Assembly (NCBI RefSeq): GCF_050627025.1
Contig: NZ_CP192472.1
Reading direction: 5' to 3' (one strand)
Source of the DNA: Variovorax paradoxus_P
Lineage (GTDB): Bacteria; Pseudomonadota; Gammaproteobacteria; Burkholderiales; Burkholderiaceae_C
Length of the DNA: 64,000 bases
Shown here: piece after piece, positions 41,982 through 51,105 of the stretch
How positions within the stretch are numbered: position 1 is the stretch's first letter
Layout of the letters: each line of letters begins with the position of its first letter
Position numbers and translations under genes: made by a program
The notes under the pieces: generated by a model
What the model was told of the DNA's origin: nothing
The model's database searches: none
What the model saw: only the letters and a program-made list of their open reading frames with translations

Positions 41982-42749
41982 ATGGCACTGACACGCGACA
42001 ACTGGCCCAGCCGGGCAGCCGTACAAGTCTCGCTGGCGGCCCGGTTCAACCTGCCTCCCCTGCCCCCGCCAATTCAAGAGTGGTTTGCCTGGTGCCGCCG
42101 CATGAAAGCGCAGACTCTCATGCTGGAGGAGGCTGAATGGCGCGATGGTGACGGCGAGGTGCTTACCGGCTCGGGCGCGGTTGACCTGCCCGGCCTGCTG
42201 GCGGAAATGGAAGGCTATCGCTTCATTCTGGACCAGCAGGCAAGCACGCCCGGGCATCTGGTGTGGAGCGACGCCGCCGACACGGGCGACTGGCAGCCGC
42301 ATTGGGTGGTTCTGCAAAACGCGGGCGGCGACCCGCTGATCGGCGACATCAGCCGGCCGGAGGTGCCGGTACTGTGGGACTGGCATGGCCAAGGCCACTG
42401 GTCACCGCAGCCGCTCTACCCGAGCCTGCAAGTGCTGATGGATCGCATCGAGGTGTACACGCCACCACCTGCGCCGACGGGCGTTTCGCCGACGGTCTTC
42501 TATACGGTCCACCTTACGAATCTGGGCGACCAGCCGTTGAAGGTACTCACCGCGCTCAAGGCGCATGCCAACTACAGCCATTTGGCAGGTGCCAACCTGC
42601 TGAAGCTCAAGCACCAGTTGCCGTTGAAGCTGCTGGACGACAACATCAGCGAGAGCTGGAAGGACGAGCTTGTGCGCCGCTTCGAGGCGCTGGGCGCGCG
42701 AGTGCAGGTTACCGGGCGGGTTTTTCGCGCGACGGACCCAGGGAGCTGA
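41982..42749 (+). CDS. SMI1/KNR4-like domain joined to L7/L12-like C-terminal domain
   Basis: 255 aa. Residues about 20-155 (WAWCRRM to PSLQVLMDRI, with HWVVLQNAGGDPLIGDISR and HGQGHWSP) fit the SMI1/KNR4 fold used by many bacterial immunity proteins. The last 75 (TVHLTNLGDQPLKVLTALKAH to FEALGARVQV) follow the ribosomal L7/L12 C-terminal-domain pattern with LLDDNISESW in place of the Lys-rich helix. The 3' end overlaps the convergent fdsR by 41 nt. Confidence 0.65.
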   Translation: MALTRDNWPSRAAVQVSLAARFNLPPLPPPIQEWFAWCRRMKAQTLMLEEAEWRDGDGEVLTGSGAVDLPGLLAEMEGYRFILDQQASTPGHLVWSDAADTGDWQPHWVVLQNAGGDPLIGDISRPEVPVLWDWHGQGHWSPQPLYPSLQVLMDRIEVYTPPPAPTGVSPTVFYTVHLTNLGDQPLKVLTALKAHANYSHLAGANLLKLKHQLPLKLLDDNISESWKDELVRRFEALGARVQVTGRVFRATDPGS

Positions 42750-43806
42750 ACGCCTCCGCCAGCGACAGCACCTGGCCGCAGTTCACCGCCTGGTAGCCTG
42801 GCAGCCGGTTTACCGCCTGTTGGTAGGCATCGCTGCGCAGAATGTCGAGCATGCGCTGCACGATGGGCGCCGCGAGCGAGCGTTCGTCGCACAGCAAAAA
42901 GTAGCGCTCCACCTGGTTGGAGATGAAGTCCAGCTTGAACTGCCGCGCGGGCGTTTCCACGCCGTAGCCCGCGTCGGCCATGCCGCTGGCCACAAAGGCC
43001 GCCACCGCGGCGTGCGTGAACTCGCATTGCTCGTAGCCCTTGATGGATTCGGGTGCAATGCCCTGCTCGCGCAGTTGCAGATCGAACAGGTAGCGCGTGC
43101 CTGAACCCGCCTGCCGGTTGATGAAGCGGACATCGGGGCGCGCCAGGTCGGCCAGCGAGTAGATCTTTTTCGGGTTGCCGGGCGCGACCATGAGGCCCTG
43201 GTGGCGCGTTGCCATGCCGATGACCTTCTGCGTGTCCGCGTTGAGCCAGGCGCCGTAGTGAGTAACGGCTTCGGCCTCGAACGCGCCGAGCGGCACATGA
43301 AAGCCCGCCACGTCGCAACTGCCGTGATGCAGCGAGGCCACGGCCTCTTCGCTGCCGCAGTAGCGCAAATCACCCGGCACCTGCGCCGCAGACAGAAAGC
43401 CGTGCAGGGCCTCTATGGCAAAGCCGTGGCTGGCGTGAATGCGCAGCAAGTTGGGCGCGGTGGGAATCAGCTTTTCTATTTCCGCGCCCAGTTCGGAGGC
43501 CAGCGAATCGAGCAGGGGCGACAGGCGCGCGGTAATGCGGCGGTCTGCCCACACCAGCTTTTCGCCCAGCGGCGTAAGGCTGGAGCCCTTGCCCCGCTGC
43601 ATGGCCACGAGCGGCTGGCCGAACATGGTTTCGCCCTGACGAATGAGCTCCCACGCGTGGCGGTATGACACGCCGGCCTCCGCGCAGGCACTGGAGAGGC
43701 TGCCGTGCTCCAGCACCTTCACCAGCAGTTCGATCACCCGCGGCGCCAGGGCTGCGCCATCGGGCTGGCGAATGGTCCATTGGGGCTTGATGTGCACTTC
43801 ATGCAT
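42709..43806 (-). CDS. fdsR: Transcriptional regulator FdsR-like, LysR-type HTH with solute-binding domain
   Basis: 365 aa. The N-terminal 100 residues are a LysR/ModE-type HTH (VIELLVKVLEHGSLSSACAEAGVSYRHAWELI). The C-terminal part (about 115-350) is a periplasmic-binding-like domain (FINRQAGSGTRYLFDLQLRE), the kind that senses molybdate or related anions in this family. It is divergent from the fds formate dehydrogenase genes, the arrangement known for fdsR in Cupriavidus, so it very probably controls them. Shares 41 nt of 3' end with the neighbour. Confidence 0.82.
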   Translation of the reverse strand: MHEVHIKPQWTIRQPDGAALAPRVIELLVKVLEHGSLSSACAEAGVSYRHAWELIRQGETMFGQPLVAMQRGKGSSLTPLGEKLVWADRRITARLSPLLDSLASELGAEIEKLIPTAPNLLRIHASHGFAIEALHGFLSAAQVPGDLRYCGSEEAVASLHHGSCDVAGFHVPLGAFEAEAVTHYGAWLNADTQKVIGMATRHQGLMVAPGNPKKIYSLADLARPDVRFINRQAGSGTRYLFDLQLREQGIAPESIKGYEQCEFTHAAVAAFVASGMADAGYGVETPARQFKLDFISNQVERYFLLCDERSLAAPIVQRMLDILRSDAYQQAVNRLPGYQAVNCGQVLSLAEAFSSLGPSREKPAR

Positions 43807-43852
43807 AGGTTTAGGCTTTTCAACGCATATTTAATGGGCCGGTCGCCTCATA

Positions 43853-43881
43853 TTGTGGCACCCGGTGCTGCTCCATACACT
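43853..43881 (+). promoter_or_regulatory. Putative fds operon promoter
   Basis: TTGTGG (43853-43858) and TACACT (43876-43881) with 17-nt spacing, about 50 nt upstream of the fdsG ATG, in the fdsR-fdsG divergent region. No clear FdsR palindrome was identified. Confidence 0.5.
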
Positions 43882-43929
43882 CGCGCAACCACGGGTATGG
43901 CAACTCCGCAATTAGGAGATCAAAAGCAT

Positions 43930-44412
43930 ATGACAGAAGCGAAAGAGACAACAGGGCCGGGCATCGCGACATCCATTGCCGCTGCGCACAAGGACGTGCC
44001 CGGCGGGCTGCTGCCTGCCCTGCACGGCATACAAGACGCGCTGGGCTATGTGCCGCCCGATGCTGTGCCGCTCGTGGCCGAGCAGTTCAACCTGTCGCGC
44101 GCCGAGGTGCACGGCGTGGTGAGCTACTACCACCACTTTCGCTCTGAGCCGGCAGGCCGGCTGCTGGTGCAGGTCTGCCGTGCCGAAGCCTGCAAGGCGA
44201 TGGGTGCAGACGCGCTGCTGGCGCATGCCGAGCAACGGCTGGGCTGCGGCGTGCACGGCACCTCGGCCGATGGCCAGTACTCGCTGGAACCGGTGTTCTG
44301 CCTTGGCCTGTGCGCCTCGTCGCCGTCCATTGCAATCAACGACGAAGTGCATGCGCGCATCACGCCGGCGCTGTTCGACGAAATCGTCGAGGAAGCGCGG
44401 CAAGCCTCATGA
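43930..44412 (+). CDS. fdsG: NAD-dependent formate dehydrogenase gamma subunit FdsG
   Basis: 160-aa NuoE-like [2Fe-2S] protein of the soluble cytoplasmic FDH. Ligand cysteines C83, C88 (VCRAEACKAMG) and C124, C128 (FCLGLCASSPS) are all present. ATG 43930 follows AGGAG at 12 nt; the open frame goes further up. Its stop overlaps the fdsB start (ATGA), as usual in fds operons. Electron carrier toward the FMN of FdsB. Confidence 0.95.
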   Translation: MTEAKETTGPGIATSIAAAHKDVPGGLLPALHGIQDALGYVPPDAVPLVAEQFNLSRAEVHGVVSYYHHFRSEPAGRLLVQVCRAEACKAMGADALLAHAEQRLGCGVHGTSADGQYSLEPVFCLGLCASSPSIAINDEVHARITPALFDEIVEEARQAS

Positions 44413-45965
44413 CCACTACCGTTTATGTTCCGCGCGACTCCGCCGCACTGGCTGTGGGCGCCGACCGGGTGGCCCGGCAGATTGCAGCCGAAGCGCTTGC
44501 GCGCAACCTGCCGGTGCGCATTGTGCGCAACGGCTCGCGCGGCCTCTTCTGGCTGGAAACGCTGGTCGAAGTGCAAACACCGCAGGGCCGCGTGGCATAC
44601 GGGCCGGTAACGCGCGCCGACGTGGCCGGCCTGTTCGACGCGGGCTTTCTTGCTGGCGGCGCACACGTGCTGAACCTGGGCCTGACGGAAGAGATTGCCT
44701 ACCTGAAGAAGCAGGAGCGCCTGACCTTCGCACGCATGGGCGTGACCGACCCGGTGTCGGTGGCCGACTACGAGGCGCACGAAGGCTTTGCGGGGCTGCG
44801 CCGTGCGCTGGCCCTGGCACCGGCGCAAATCGTGCAAGAGGTGCTCGACTCCGGGTTGCGCGGCCGCGGCGGGGCCGCCTTTCCGGCCGGCATCAAGTGG
44901 AAGACTGTGCTGGCCGCAGAGGCGCGTCAAAAATACATCGTCTGCAATGCGGATGAAGGCGACTCGGGCACCTTCTCGGACCGCATGACGATGGAGGGCG
45001 ACCCGCTCATGCTGGTCGAAGGCATGGCCATCGCGGGCATTGCGACAGGCGCGACCGAAGGCTATGTGTACGTGCGGTCGGAATATCCGCATGCCATTGC
45101 CGCGCTGAACGAGGCCATCCGCAATGCAGAGCAGGCGGGCTTCCTGGGCGACGACATCCTGGGCTCGGGCCGCAGCTTTCGCCTGATCGTGCGCAAGGCT
45201 GCGGGTGCCTATGTGTGCGGCGAAGAAACCGCGTTGCTCGAGAGCCTGGAAGGCCGCCGCGGCATCGTGCGCGCAAAACCGCCGCTGCCGGCATTGCAGG
45301 GGCTCTTCGGCCAGCCCACGGTCATCAACAACGTGATCACGCTGGCGTCGGTGCCGCTCATCCTGGCGCGCGGCGCCGACTTCTACAAGAACTACGGCGT
45401 GGGCCGCTCGCGCGGCACGCTGCCGTTTCAGCTGGCCGGAAACATCAGGCACGGCGGCCTCGTCGAAAAGGCGTTCGGCCTCACGCTGCGCGAGCTTCTG
45501 TACGACTTTGGCGGCGGTAGCGCGAGCGGCCGGCCGATCAAGGCGGTGCAGGTGGGCGGGCCGCTGGGCGCCTATGTGCCCGAATCGCAATGGGACTTGC
45601 CGCTCGACTACGAGGCCTACGCCGCCGTGGGCGCCGTGGTGGGCCACGGCGGCATCGTGGTGCACGACGACACGGCCGATATGTCGCAGCTGGCCCGCTA
45701 CGCCATGGAGTTCTGCGCCATCGAATCGTGCGGCAAATGCACGCCCTGCCGCATCGGCTCGACACGCGGCGTGGAAGTGATCGACAAGATCACCAGCAAC
45801 CAGAACCGGCCGCAGCAAGTCATTTTGCTGCGCGACCTGTGCGACACGATGCTGCACGGCTCGCTCTGCGCCATGGGCGGCATGACGCCGTACCCGGTGC
45901 TGTCGGCCATCAATCACTACCCGGAGGACTTCGGCATCGAAGCCCCCGATCGCGCCGCAGCCTGA
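44409..45965 (+). CDS. fdsB: NAD-dependent formate dehydrogenase beta subunit FdsB
   Basis: 518-aa NuoF-like diaphorase that passes electrons to NAD+. An N-terminal thioredoxin-like extension (residues 1-125) precedes the FMN/NAD domain: GLRGRGGAAFPAGIKW, CNADEGDSGTFSDR and AYVCGEETALLESLEGRRG. The [4Fe-4S] ligands are in CAIESCGKCTPCRIGSTRG. ATG 44409 overlaps the fdsG stop by 4 nt. The fused N-terminus is characteristic of FdsB rather than of complex I. Confidence 0.95.
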   Translation: MTTTVYVPRDSAALAVGADRVARQIAAEALARNLPVRIVRNGSRGLFWLETLVEVQTPQGRVAYGPVTRADVAGLFDAGFLAGGAHVLNLGLTEEIAYLKKQERLTFARMGVTDPVSVADYEAHEGFAGLRRALALAPAQIVQEVLDSGLRGRGGAAFPAGIKWKTVLAAEARQKYIVCNADEGDSGTFSDRMTMEGDPLMLVEGMAIAGIATGATEGYVYVRSEYPHAIAALNEAIRNAEQAGFLGDDILGSGRSFRLIVRKAAGAYVCGEETALLESLEGRRGIVRAKPPLPALQGLFGQPTVINNVITLASVPLILARGADFYKNYGVGRSRGTLPFQLAGNIRHGGLVEKAFGLTLRELLYDFGGGSASGRPIKAVQVGGPLGAYVPESQWDLPLDYEAYAAVGAVVGHGGIVVHDDTADMSQLARYAMEFCAIESCGKCTPCRIGSTRGVEVIDKITSNQNRPQQVILLRDLCDTMLHGSLCAMGGMTPYPVLSAINHYPEDFGIEAPDRAAA

Positions 45966-45993
45966 CCGGCAAGACGAACAGGAGACACATCCC

Positions 45994-48876
45994 ATGCTGA
46001 ACCCATCGCAAGACATCGACTACGGCACGCCCCGGCGCGAATCGACCGAAGAAGTCACGCTCGAAATCGACGGCATGCCGGTAACGGTGGCCAAGGGCAC
46101 ATCGCTGATGCGCGCCGCGGTGGACGCGGGCGTACAGGTGCCCAAGCTGTGCGCAACCGACAGCCTGGAGCCCTTCGGCTCTTGCCGGCTTTGCCTGGTG
46201 GAGATCGACGGGCGCAAGGGCTACCCTGCGTCGTGCACCACGCCGGCGGAGGCTGGCATGAAGGTGCGCACGCAAAGCCCCAGGCTGCAAGAGCTGCGCA
46301 AGGGCGTAATGGAGCTGTACATCTCCGACCATCCGCTCGACTGCCTCACCTGCGCGGCGAACGGCGACTGCGAACTGCAGGACATGGCCGGCGTGACCGG
46401 GTTGCGCAACGTGCGCTACGGGTACGACGGCGCCAACCACCTGAAGAGCGCCAAGGACGAGTCCAACCCCTACTTCACCTACGACCCGTCCAAGTGCATC
46501 GTGTGCAACCGCTGCGTGCGCGCCTGCGAAGAAACGCAGGGCACCTTTGCGCTCACCATCAGCGGCCGCGGCTTCGAGTCGCGCGTATCGCCAGGGCAAG
46601 ACCAGCCGTTCATGGAATCCGAATGCGTGAGCTGCGGCGCCTGCGTGCAGGCCTGCCCCACGGCCACGCTGCAAGAAAAATCGGTCATCTGGCTGGGCCA
46701 GGCCGAGCACAGCGCCATTACCACCTGCGCCTACTGCGGCGTGGGCTGCGGCTTCAAGGCCGAGATGAAGGGCAATGAAGTGGTGCGCATGGTGCCGTGG
46801 AAAGACGGCAAGGCCAACGAAGGCCACTCCTGCGTGAAGGGCCGCTTTGCCTGGGGCTACGCCACCCACAAGGACCGCGTGCTCAAGCCGATGATTCGCA
46901 GCAAGATCACCGACCCGTGGCAAGAGGTGAGCTGGGACGAGGCCGTCAACTACGCCGCCAGCGAGTTCCGCCGCATCCAGGCCAAGTACGGCACCGATTC
47001 CATCGGCGGGCTCGTCTCGTCGCGCTGCACCAACGAAGAAGGCTACCTGGTGCAAAAGCTGGTGCGCGCCGCCTTCGGCAACAACAACGTGGACACCTGC
47101 GCGCGCGTGTGCCATTCGCCCACGGGTTACGGGCTGAAGCAGACCATGGGCGAATCGGCCGGCACGCAGACGTTCAAGTCGGTGGAAAAGTCGGACGTGA
47201 TCATGGTGATCGGCGCCAACCCTTCGGACGGCCACCCGGTGTTTGCGTCGCGCATGAAAAAGCGGCTGCGCGCCGGTGCGCGTCTGATCGTGGTCGATCC
47301 GCGCACCATCGACCTGGTGAAGTCGCCGCACGTCAAGGCCGACTATCACCTCAAGCTTAAGCCGGGCACCAACGTAGCGGTCATCAGCGCCATGGCGCAC
47401 GTGATCGTGACCGAAGGCCTGGTCGACGAAGCCTTCGTGGCAGAGCGCTGCGAGCCCAAGTCGTTCAACGAGTGGCGCGAATTTGTCGCACGTCCGGCCA
47501 ATTCGCCCGAGGCCATGGAAGAAGTGACCGGCGTGCCGGCCGCCGACCTGCGCGCCGCGGCGCGGTTGTTTGCCCAGGGCCACGACGGCAAGCGCAATGC
47601 CGCCATCTACTACGGCCTGGGCGTGACCGAGCACAGCCAGGGCTCGACCATGGTGATGGGCATTGCCAACCTGGCGATGGCCACGGGCAACGTGGGCCGT
47701 GAAGGCGTGGGCGTGAACCCGCTGCGCGGCCAGAACAACGTGCAGGGCTCGTGCGACATGGGCTCGTTTCCGCACGAACTGCCGGGCTACCGCCATGTGT
47801 CCGACAGCACCGCGCGCGGCAGCTTCGAATCGGCCTGGGGCGTGGAGCTGCGGCCCGAGCCGGGCCTGCGCATTCCCAACATGTTCGATGCCGCCATTAC
47901 CGGCAGCTTCAAGGGCCTGTACTGCGAAGGCGAAGACGTGGTGCAGTCGGACCCGAACACACAGCACGTGGCCGAGGCCATGATGGCGATGGAATGCATC
48001 GTCGTGCAGGACCTTTTCCTGAACGAAACGGCCAAGTACGCGCATGTGTTCTTGCCGGGTGCGTCGTTCCTTGAAAAAGACGGCACCTTCACCAACGCCG
48101 AACGGCGCATTTCGCGTGTGACCAAGGTCATGCCGCCCAAGGCGGGCTATGCCGATTGGGAGGTGACGCAGCTGCTCTCCAATGCGCTGGGCTACCCCAT
48201 GAACTATTCGAGCGCCGAAGAAATCATGAACGAGATTGCCGCGCTCACGCCCACCTTCACGGGCGTGAGCTACGCCAAGCTGGCAAAGCTGGGCAGCGTG
48301 CAGTGGCCTTGCAACGATGCCGCGCCGGAGGGCACGCCGACCATGCACATCGACGAATTCGTGCGCGGCAAGGGCAAGTTCATCATCACGCAGTACGTGC
48401 CCACCGACGAGAAAGTCACGCGCATGTACCCGCTGATATTGACGACGGGGCGCATCCTCTCGCAGTACAACGTGGGCGCGCAAACCCGCCGCACCGAAAA
48501 CAACCAGTGGCACAGCGAAGACCGGCTCGAGATCCATCCGGCCGACGCGGAGGACCGCGGCATTGCGGAAGGCGACTGGGTCGGCATACGGAGCCGCGCC
48601 GGCGAAACCGTGCTGCGGGCCACCATTACCGAGCGCGTGCAGCCGGGCGTGGTGTACACCACCTTCCACTTTCCGGAATCGGGCGCCAACGTGATCACCA
48701 CCGACAACTCCGACTGGGCCACCAATTGCCCCGAATTCAAGGTGACTGCGGTGCAGGTGATGCCGGTGATGCAGCCTTCGGAATGGCAGCAGGAGTACAG
48801 CCGGTTCAACGCGCTGCAGGAAGAACTGCTCAACAAGCGGCTTGGTGAAGCGGCAGAAACAGCGGTGGCCAAATGA
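45994..48876 (+). CDS. fdsA: NAD-dependent formate dehydrogenase catalytic subunit FdsA (Mo-bisMGD)
   Basis: 960 aa; oxidises formate at molybdenum. The N-terminal [2Fe-2S] domain uses C53, C64, C67 and C81, followed by the NuoG-like Cys-rich helix (C117 onward) and two ferredoxin clusters (about 168-221). The catalytic domain has a further [4Fe-4S] site (C245, C248, C252, C280). The Mo ligand is Cys373 in CARVCHSP, in place of the selenocysteine of E. coli FdhF. The gene is intact and of normal length. Confidence 0.97.
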   Translation: MLNPSQDIDYGTPRRESTEEVTLEIDGMPVTVAKGTSLMRAAVDAGVQVPKLCATDSLEPFGSCRLCLVEIDGRKGYPASCTTPAEAGMKVRTQSPRLQELRKGVMELYISDHPLDCLTCAANGDCELQDMAGVTGLRNVRYGYDGANHLKSAKDESNPYFTYDPSKCIVCNRCVRACEETQGTFALTISGRGFESRVSPGQDQPFMESECVSCGACVQACPTATLQEKSVIWLGQAEHSAITTCAYCGVGCGFKAEMKGNEVVRMVPWKDGKANEGHSCVKGRFAWGYATHKDRVLKPMIRSKITDPWQEVSWDEAVNYAASEFRRIQAKYGTDSIGGLVSSRCTNEEGYLVQKLVRAAFGNNNVDTCARVCHSPTGYGLKQTMGESAGTQTFKSVEKSDVIMVIGANPSDGHPVFASRMKKRLRAGARLIVVDPRTIDLVKSPHVKADYHLKLKPGTNVAVISAMAHVIVTEGLVDEAFVAERCEPKSFNEWREFVARPANSPEAMEEVTGVPAADLRAAARLFAQGHDGKRNAAIYYGLGVTEHSQGSTMVMGIANLAMATGNVGREGVGVNPLRGQNNVQGSCDMGSFPHELPGYRHVSDSTARGSFESAWGVELRPEPGLRIPNMFDAAITGSFKGLYCEGEDVVQSDPNTQHVAEAMMAMECIVVQDLFLNETAKYAHVFLPGASFLEKDGTFTNAERRISRVTKVMPPKAGYADWEVTQLLSNALGYPMNYSSAEEIMNEIAALTPTFTGVSYAKLAKLGSVQWPCNDAAPEGTPTMHIDEFVRGKGKFIITQYVPTDEKVTRMYPLILTTGRILSQYNVGAQTRRTENNQWHSEDRLEIHPADAEDRGIAEGDWVGIRSRAGETVLRATITERVQPGVVYTTFHFPESGANVITTDNSDWATNCPEFKVTAVQVMPVMQPSEWQQEYSRFNALQEELLNKRLGEAAETAVAK

Positions 48877-49730
48877 ACCTGGCCGACGTACCGCTGCGGC
48901 CCGGAAGCGCCGAGCTGCTGCCCGTGCGGGGCGTGCGCGCCCGCGAGATTTTCGACAACCGCGACTGGGTGGCCGTGGAGATACCGGTCGCGCTGGAGTT
49001 CAACGGCATTGCGCACGCGGTAATGCTTGCAACGCCAACCGACCTGCCCGACTTTGCACTCGGCTTTGCGCTCAGCGAAGGCATTCTGCTGGGGCGCAAT
49101 GAACTCTATGGCATCGAGGAAGAGTACGCGCCCGAGGGCATTACCCTCAAGCTCGAAGTGGCAAGCGCGGCCTTCGCGCGGCTGAAGGAGCGCCGCCGCT
49201 CGATGGCCGGCCGCACGGGGTGCGGGCTGTGCGGCACCGAAAGCCTGGCGCATGTTGCGCGCACGCTGCCGCCTTTGCCGCCGGGCCCCGCGCTATCGAA
49301 GAGCGCCGTCGCCCGCGGCATGCGGGAGCTTGCATCGCTGCAGGTGCTGCAGAAGGTGACCGGCGCGGTGCACGCTGCGGCCTGGTGCACCGCAGAAGGC
49401 GAGGCCCTGCTGGTGCGCGAAGACGTCGGCCGGCACAACGCGCTCGACAAACTGGTGGGTGCGCTTGCCAAGGGCACGTTGGCCGCTTCCACAGGCTTCA
49501 TCGCCGTGACAAGCCGCGCGAGTTTCGAGATGGTGCAAAAGACCGTTGCAGCGGGTGTGCCGCTGCTGGCCGCAGTGTCGGCGTCGACCTCGATGGCCAC
49601 CGCAGTCGCGCAGGAAACCGGCCTGACGCTGGCGGGCTTCGTGCGCGGCGACGACCTGGTCATCTACACGCATCCGGGGCGGCTGAACGGCCTGCCCGCC
49701 AACGCCGGAGGTTTTCAGCAATGCATGTAG
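48873..49730 (+). CDS. fdsC: Sulfurtransferase FdhD (FdsC) for formate dehydrogenase maturation
   Basis: 285 aa. FdhD/FdsC hands sulfur to the bis-MGD cofactor before insertion into the catalytic subunit. The CxxC motif is CGLCG (about residue 114-118 region, preceded by AGRTG), and REDVGRHNALDKLVGAL plus TSRASFEMVQK are family hallmarks. Start ATG 48873 overlaps the fdsA stop by 4 nt; its 3' end overlaps fdsD by 10 nt. All parts of the family signature are present. Confidence 0.95.
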   Translation: MNLADVPLRPGSAELLPVRGVRAREIFDNRDWVAVEIPVALEFNGIAHAVMLATPTDLPDFALGFALSEGILLGRNELYGIEEEYAPEGITLKLEVASAAFARLKERRRSMAGRTGCGLCGTESLAHVARTLPPLPPGPALSKSAVARGMRELASLQVLQKVTGAVHAAAWCTAEGEALLVREDVGRHNALDKLVGALAKGTLAASTGFIAVTSRASFEMVQKTVAAGVPLLAAVSASTSMATAVAQETGLTLAGFVRGDDLVIYTHPGRLNGLPANAGGFQQCM

Positions 49731-49945
49731 ACCAGCTGATTCGCATGGTGAACCAGATGGGCAGCTTCTTCGAAGCCATGCCCGACCGCGCGGAGGCCTT
49801 GCAAGATCTTGCGCTGCACCTCAAGCGCTTTTGGGAACCGCGCATGCGCAGGGAGCTGCTCGCGCACCTGGACGCGGATGGCAACGCGGCGTTGAACCCG
49901 GTGTCGGCCGAGGCCATTCGCGTTCACCGGGCGCTGCTCGAATAG
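49721..49945 (+). CDS. fdsD: Formate dehydrogenase delta subunit FdsD
   Basis: 74-aa small subunit that ends the fdsGBACD operon and supports the assembly of active FDH. MHVDQLIRMVNQMGSFFEAMPDR, then LHLKRFWEPRMRRELLAHLD, is the family pattern. ATG 49721 lies inside the end of fdsC, preceded by GGAGG. Normal length for FdsD. Confidence 0.9.
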   Translation: MHVDQLIRMVNQMGSFFEAMPDRAEALQDLALHLKRFWEPRMRRELLAHLDADGNAALNPVSAEAIRVHRALLE

Positions 49946-49951
49946 CACGGC

Positions 49952-49969
49952 GGCAGGCCCGCGCCTGCC
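49952..49969. terminator. Possible hairpin between convergent fdsD and Bug genes
   Basis: GGCAGGC (49952-49958) and GCCTGCC (49963-49969) with a 4-nt loop; no T run follows, so it is a weak intrinsic terminator candidate at best. Confidence 0.35.
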
Positions 49970-49970
49970 A

Positions 49971-50984
49971 TCAATCGATGCTGATGTTCGCGGCCTTGGC
50001 CACCTCGGCCCACTTCACGCGGTTGTCGTGCACGGTCTTCTTGAACTGCGCGGGCGATTCGATGCGAACGGTGTTGCCCTGGCTTTCGAAGCGCTCGCGA
50101 AGTTCGGGTTGCTCCAGCACCGCCTTTACCGCGGCGTTGAGTTTGTTGACGATCTGGGCGTCGGTGCCCTTGGGCGCGAAGATGCCGAACCAGATGGAGC
50201 TGTCGAAGCCCTGTGTGCCTGCAAGGCCGCTCGAGGCGATGGTGGGCACCTCTTTCACGGCCGCAACCGGCGTGGCCGTGGTCACGCCCAACAGGCGCAC
50301 CTTGCCCGCCTTGTAGTGCGGCAGCACGGTCTGCACTTGGTTCATGATGCAGCAGGTTTCGCCCCGCACCACCGACGTGATGGCCTCCGGCCCGCCCTTG
50401 TAGGGCACGTGCACCATGTTCAGGCCAAGGCGCGAATTGAATTCGGCAAACGCCATGTGCGTGCCGGCGCCGTTGCCTGTAGACGCATAGTTGTACTTGC
50501 CGGGGTTGGCCTTGACGAGATCGACGAACTCCTTCAATGTCTTTGCGTTGATCACGTCGGGGTTGATGGTGAGCACGTTCGAAACGTCGAGCACCGGTGC
50601 CACGGGCACAAAGTCGGCCTCCACGTCGAATGGCAGCTTTTTGTAGAGCGCGGCGTTGCTGCCGTGGGTGGCTGCGGTGCCAAAAGAGAGGGTGTAGCCG
50701 TCGGGCTTGGCATGCGCCACATACTCGCTGGCAATGTTGCCGGCGGCGCCCGACTTGTAGTCGATGATGACGGGCTTGCCCAGCTGCCTGGCAAGCGGCT
50801 CCTGAATGGCGCGGGCCACCACGTCCACGCCCGAGCCGGCCGGAAAGCCCATGATCAGCGTCACGGGCTGCTGCGGCCAGTCGGACTGGGCAAAGGCGGT
50901 GGACGATGCGGCGGCAGCAAACAGGGCAGCGCCGGCCAGCAGCAGGCGGGAGCCGAAGAAACGCGAAAAGGGAGAATGAGTCAT
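49971..50984 (-). CDS. Bug-family tripartite tricarboxylate transporter substrate-binding protein
   Basis: 337-aa periplasmic receptor of the Bug/TctC family common in Comamonadaceae. Signal peptide up to about residue 32 (ALFAAAASSTAFAQ), then PVTLIMGFPAGSGVDVVARAI, where the GxGxD ligand loop lies, KPVIIDYKSGAAGNIASEYVA, YASTGNGAGTH and VPYKGGPEAITSVVRGE. I chose ATG 50984, preceded by GAGGAAAAAG. No TctA/TctB membrane genes are adjacent, so it is an orphan receptor. Ligand unknown. Confidence 0.92.
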   Translation of the reverse strand: MTHSPFSRFFGSRLLLAGAALFAAAASSTAFAQSDWPQQPVTLIMGFPAGSGVDVVARAIQEPLARQLGKPVIIDYKSGAAGNIASEYVAHAKPDGYTLSFGTAATHGSNAALYKKLPFDVEADFVPVAPVLDVSNVLTINPDVINAKTLKEFVDLVKANPGKYNYASTGNGAGTHMAFAEFNSRLGLNMVHVPYKGGPEAITSVVRGETCCIMNQVQTVLPHYKAGKVRLLGVTTATPVAAVKEVPTIASSGLAGTQGFDSSIWFGIFAPKGTDAQIVNKLNAAVKAVLEQPELRERFESQGNTVRIESPAQFKKTVHDNRVKWAEVAKAANISID

Positions 50985-51105
50985 GACTGTCTTTTTCCTC
51001 GATGCGGGCGATGCAGCCCGGGATTGTGGCGCGCGGTTCATGCCCGATCCGGTATGAGCTTATGCGGGACACCGCCGCATCGCAGTACCTCTCCATAATC
51101 GCCGC

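Noticed and set aside
45910..48669. Long minus-strand frame (919 codons) opposite fdsA
   Set aside because: Antisense to an intact, motif-rich gene; composition is Ala/Arg/His-rich without any recognisable domain.
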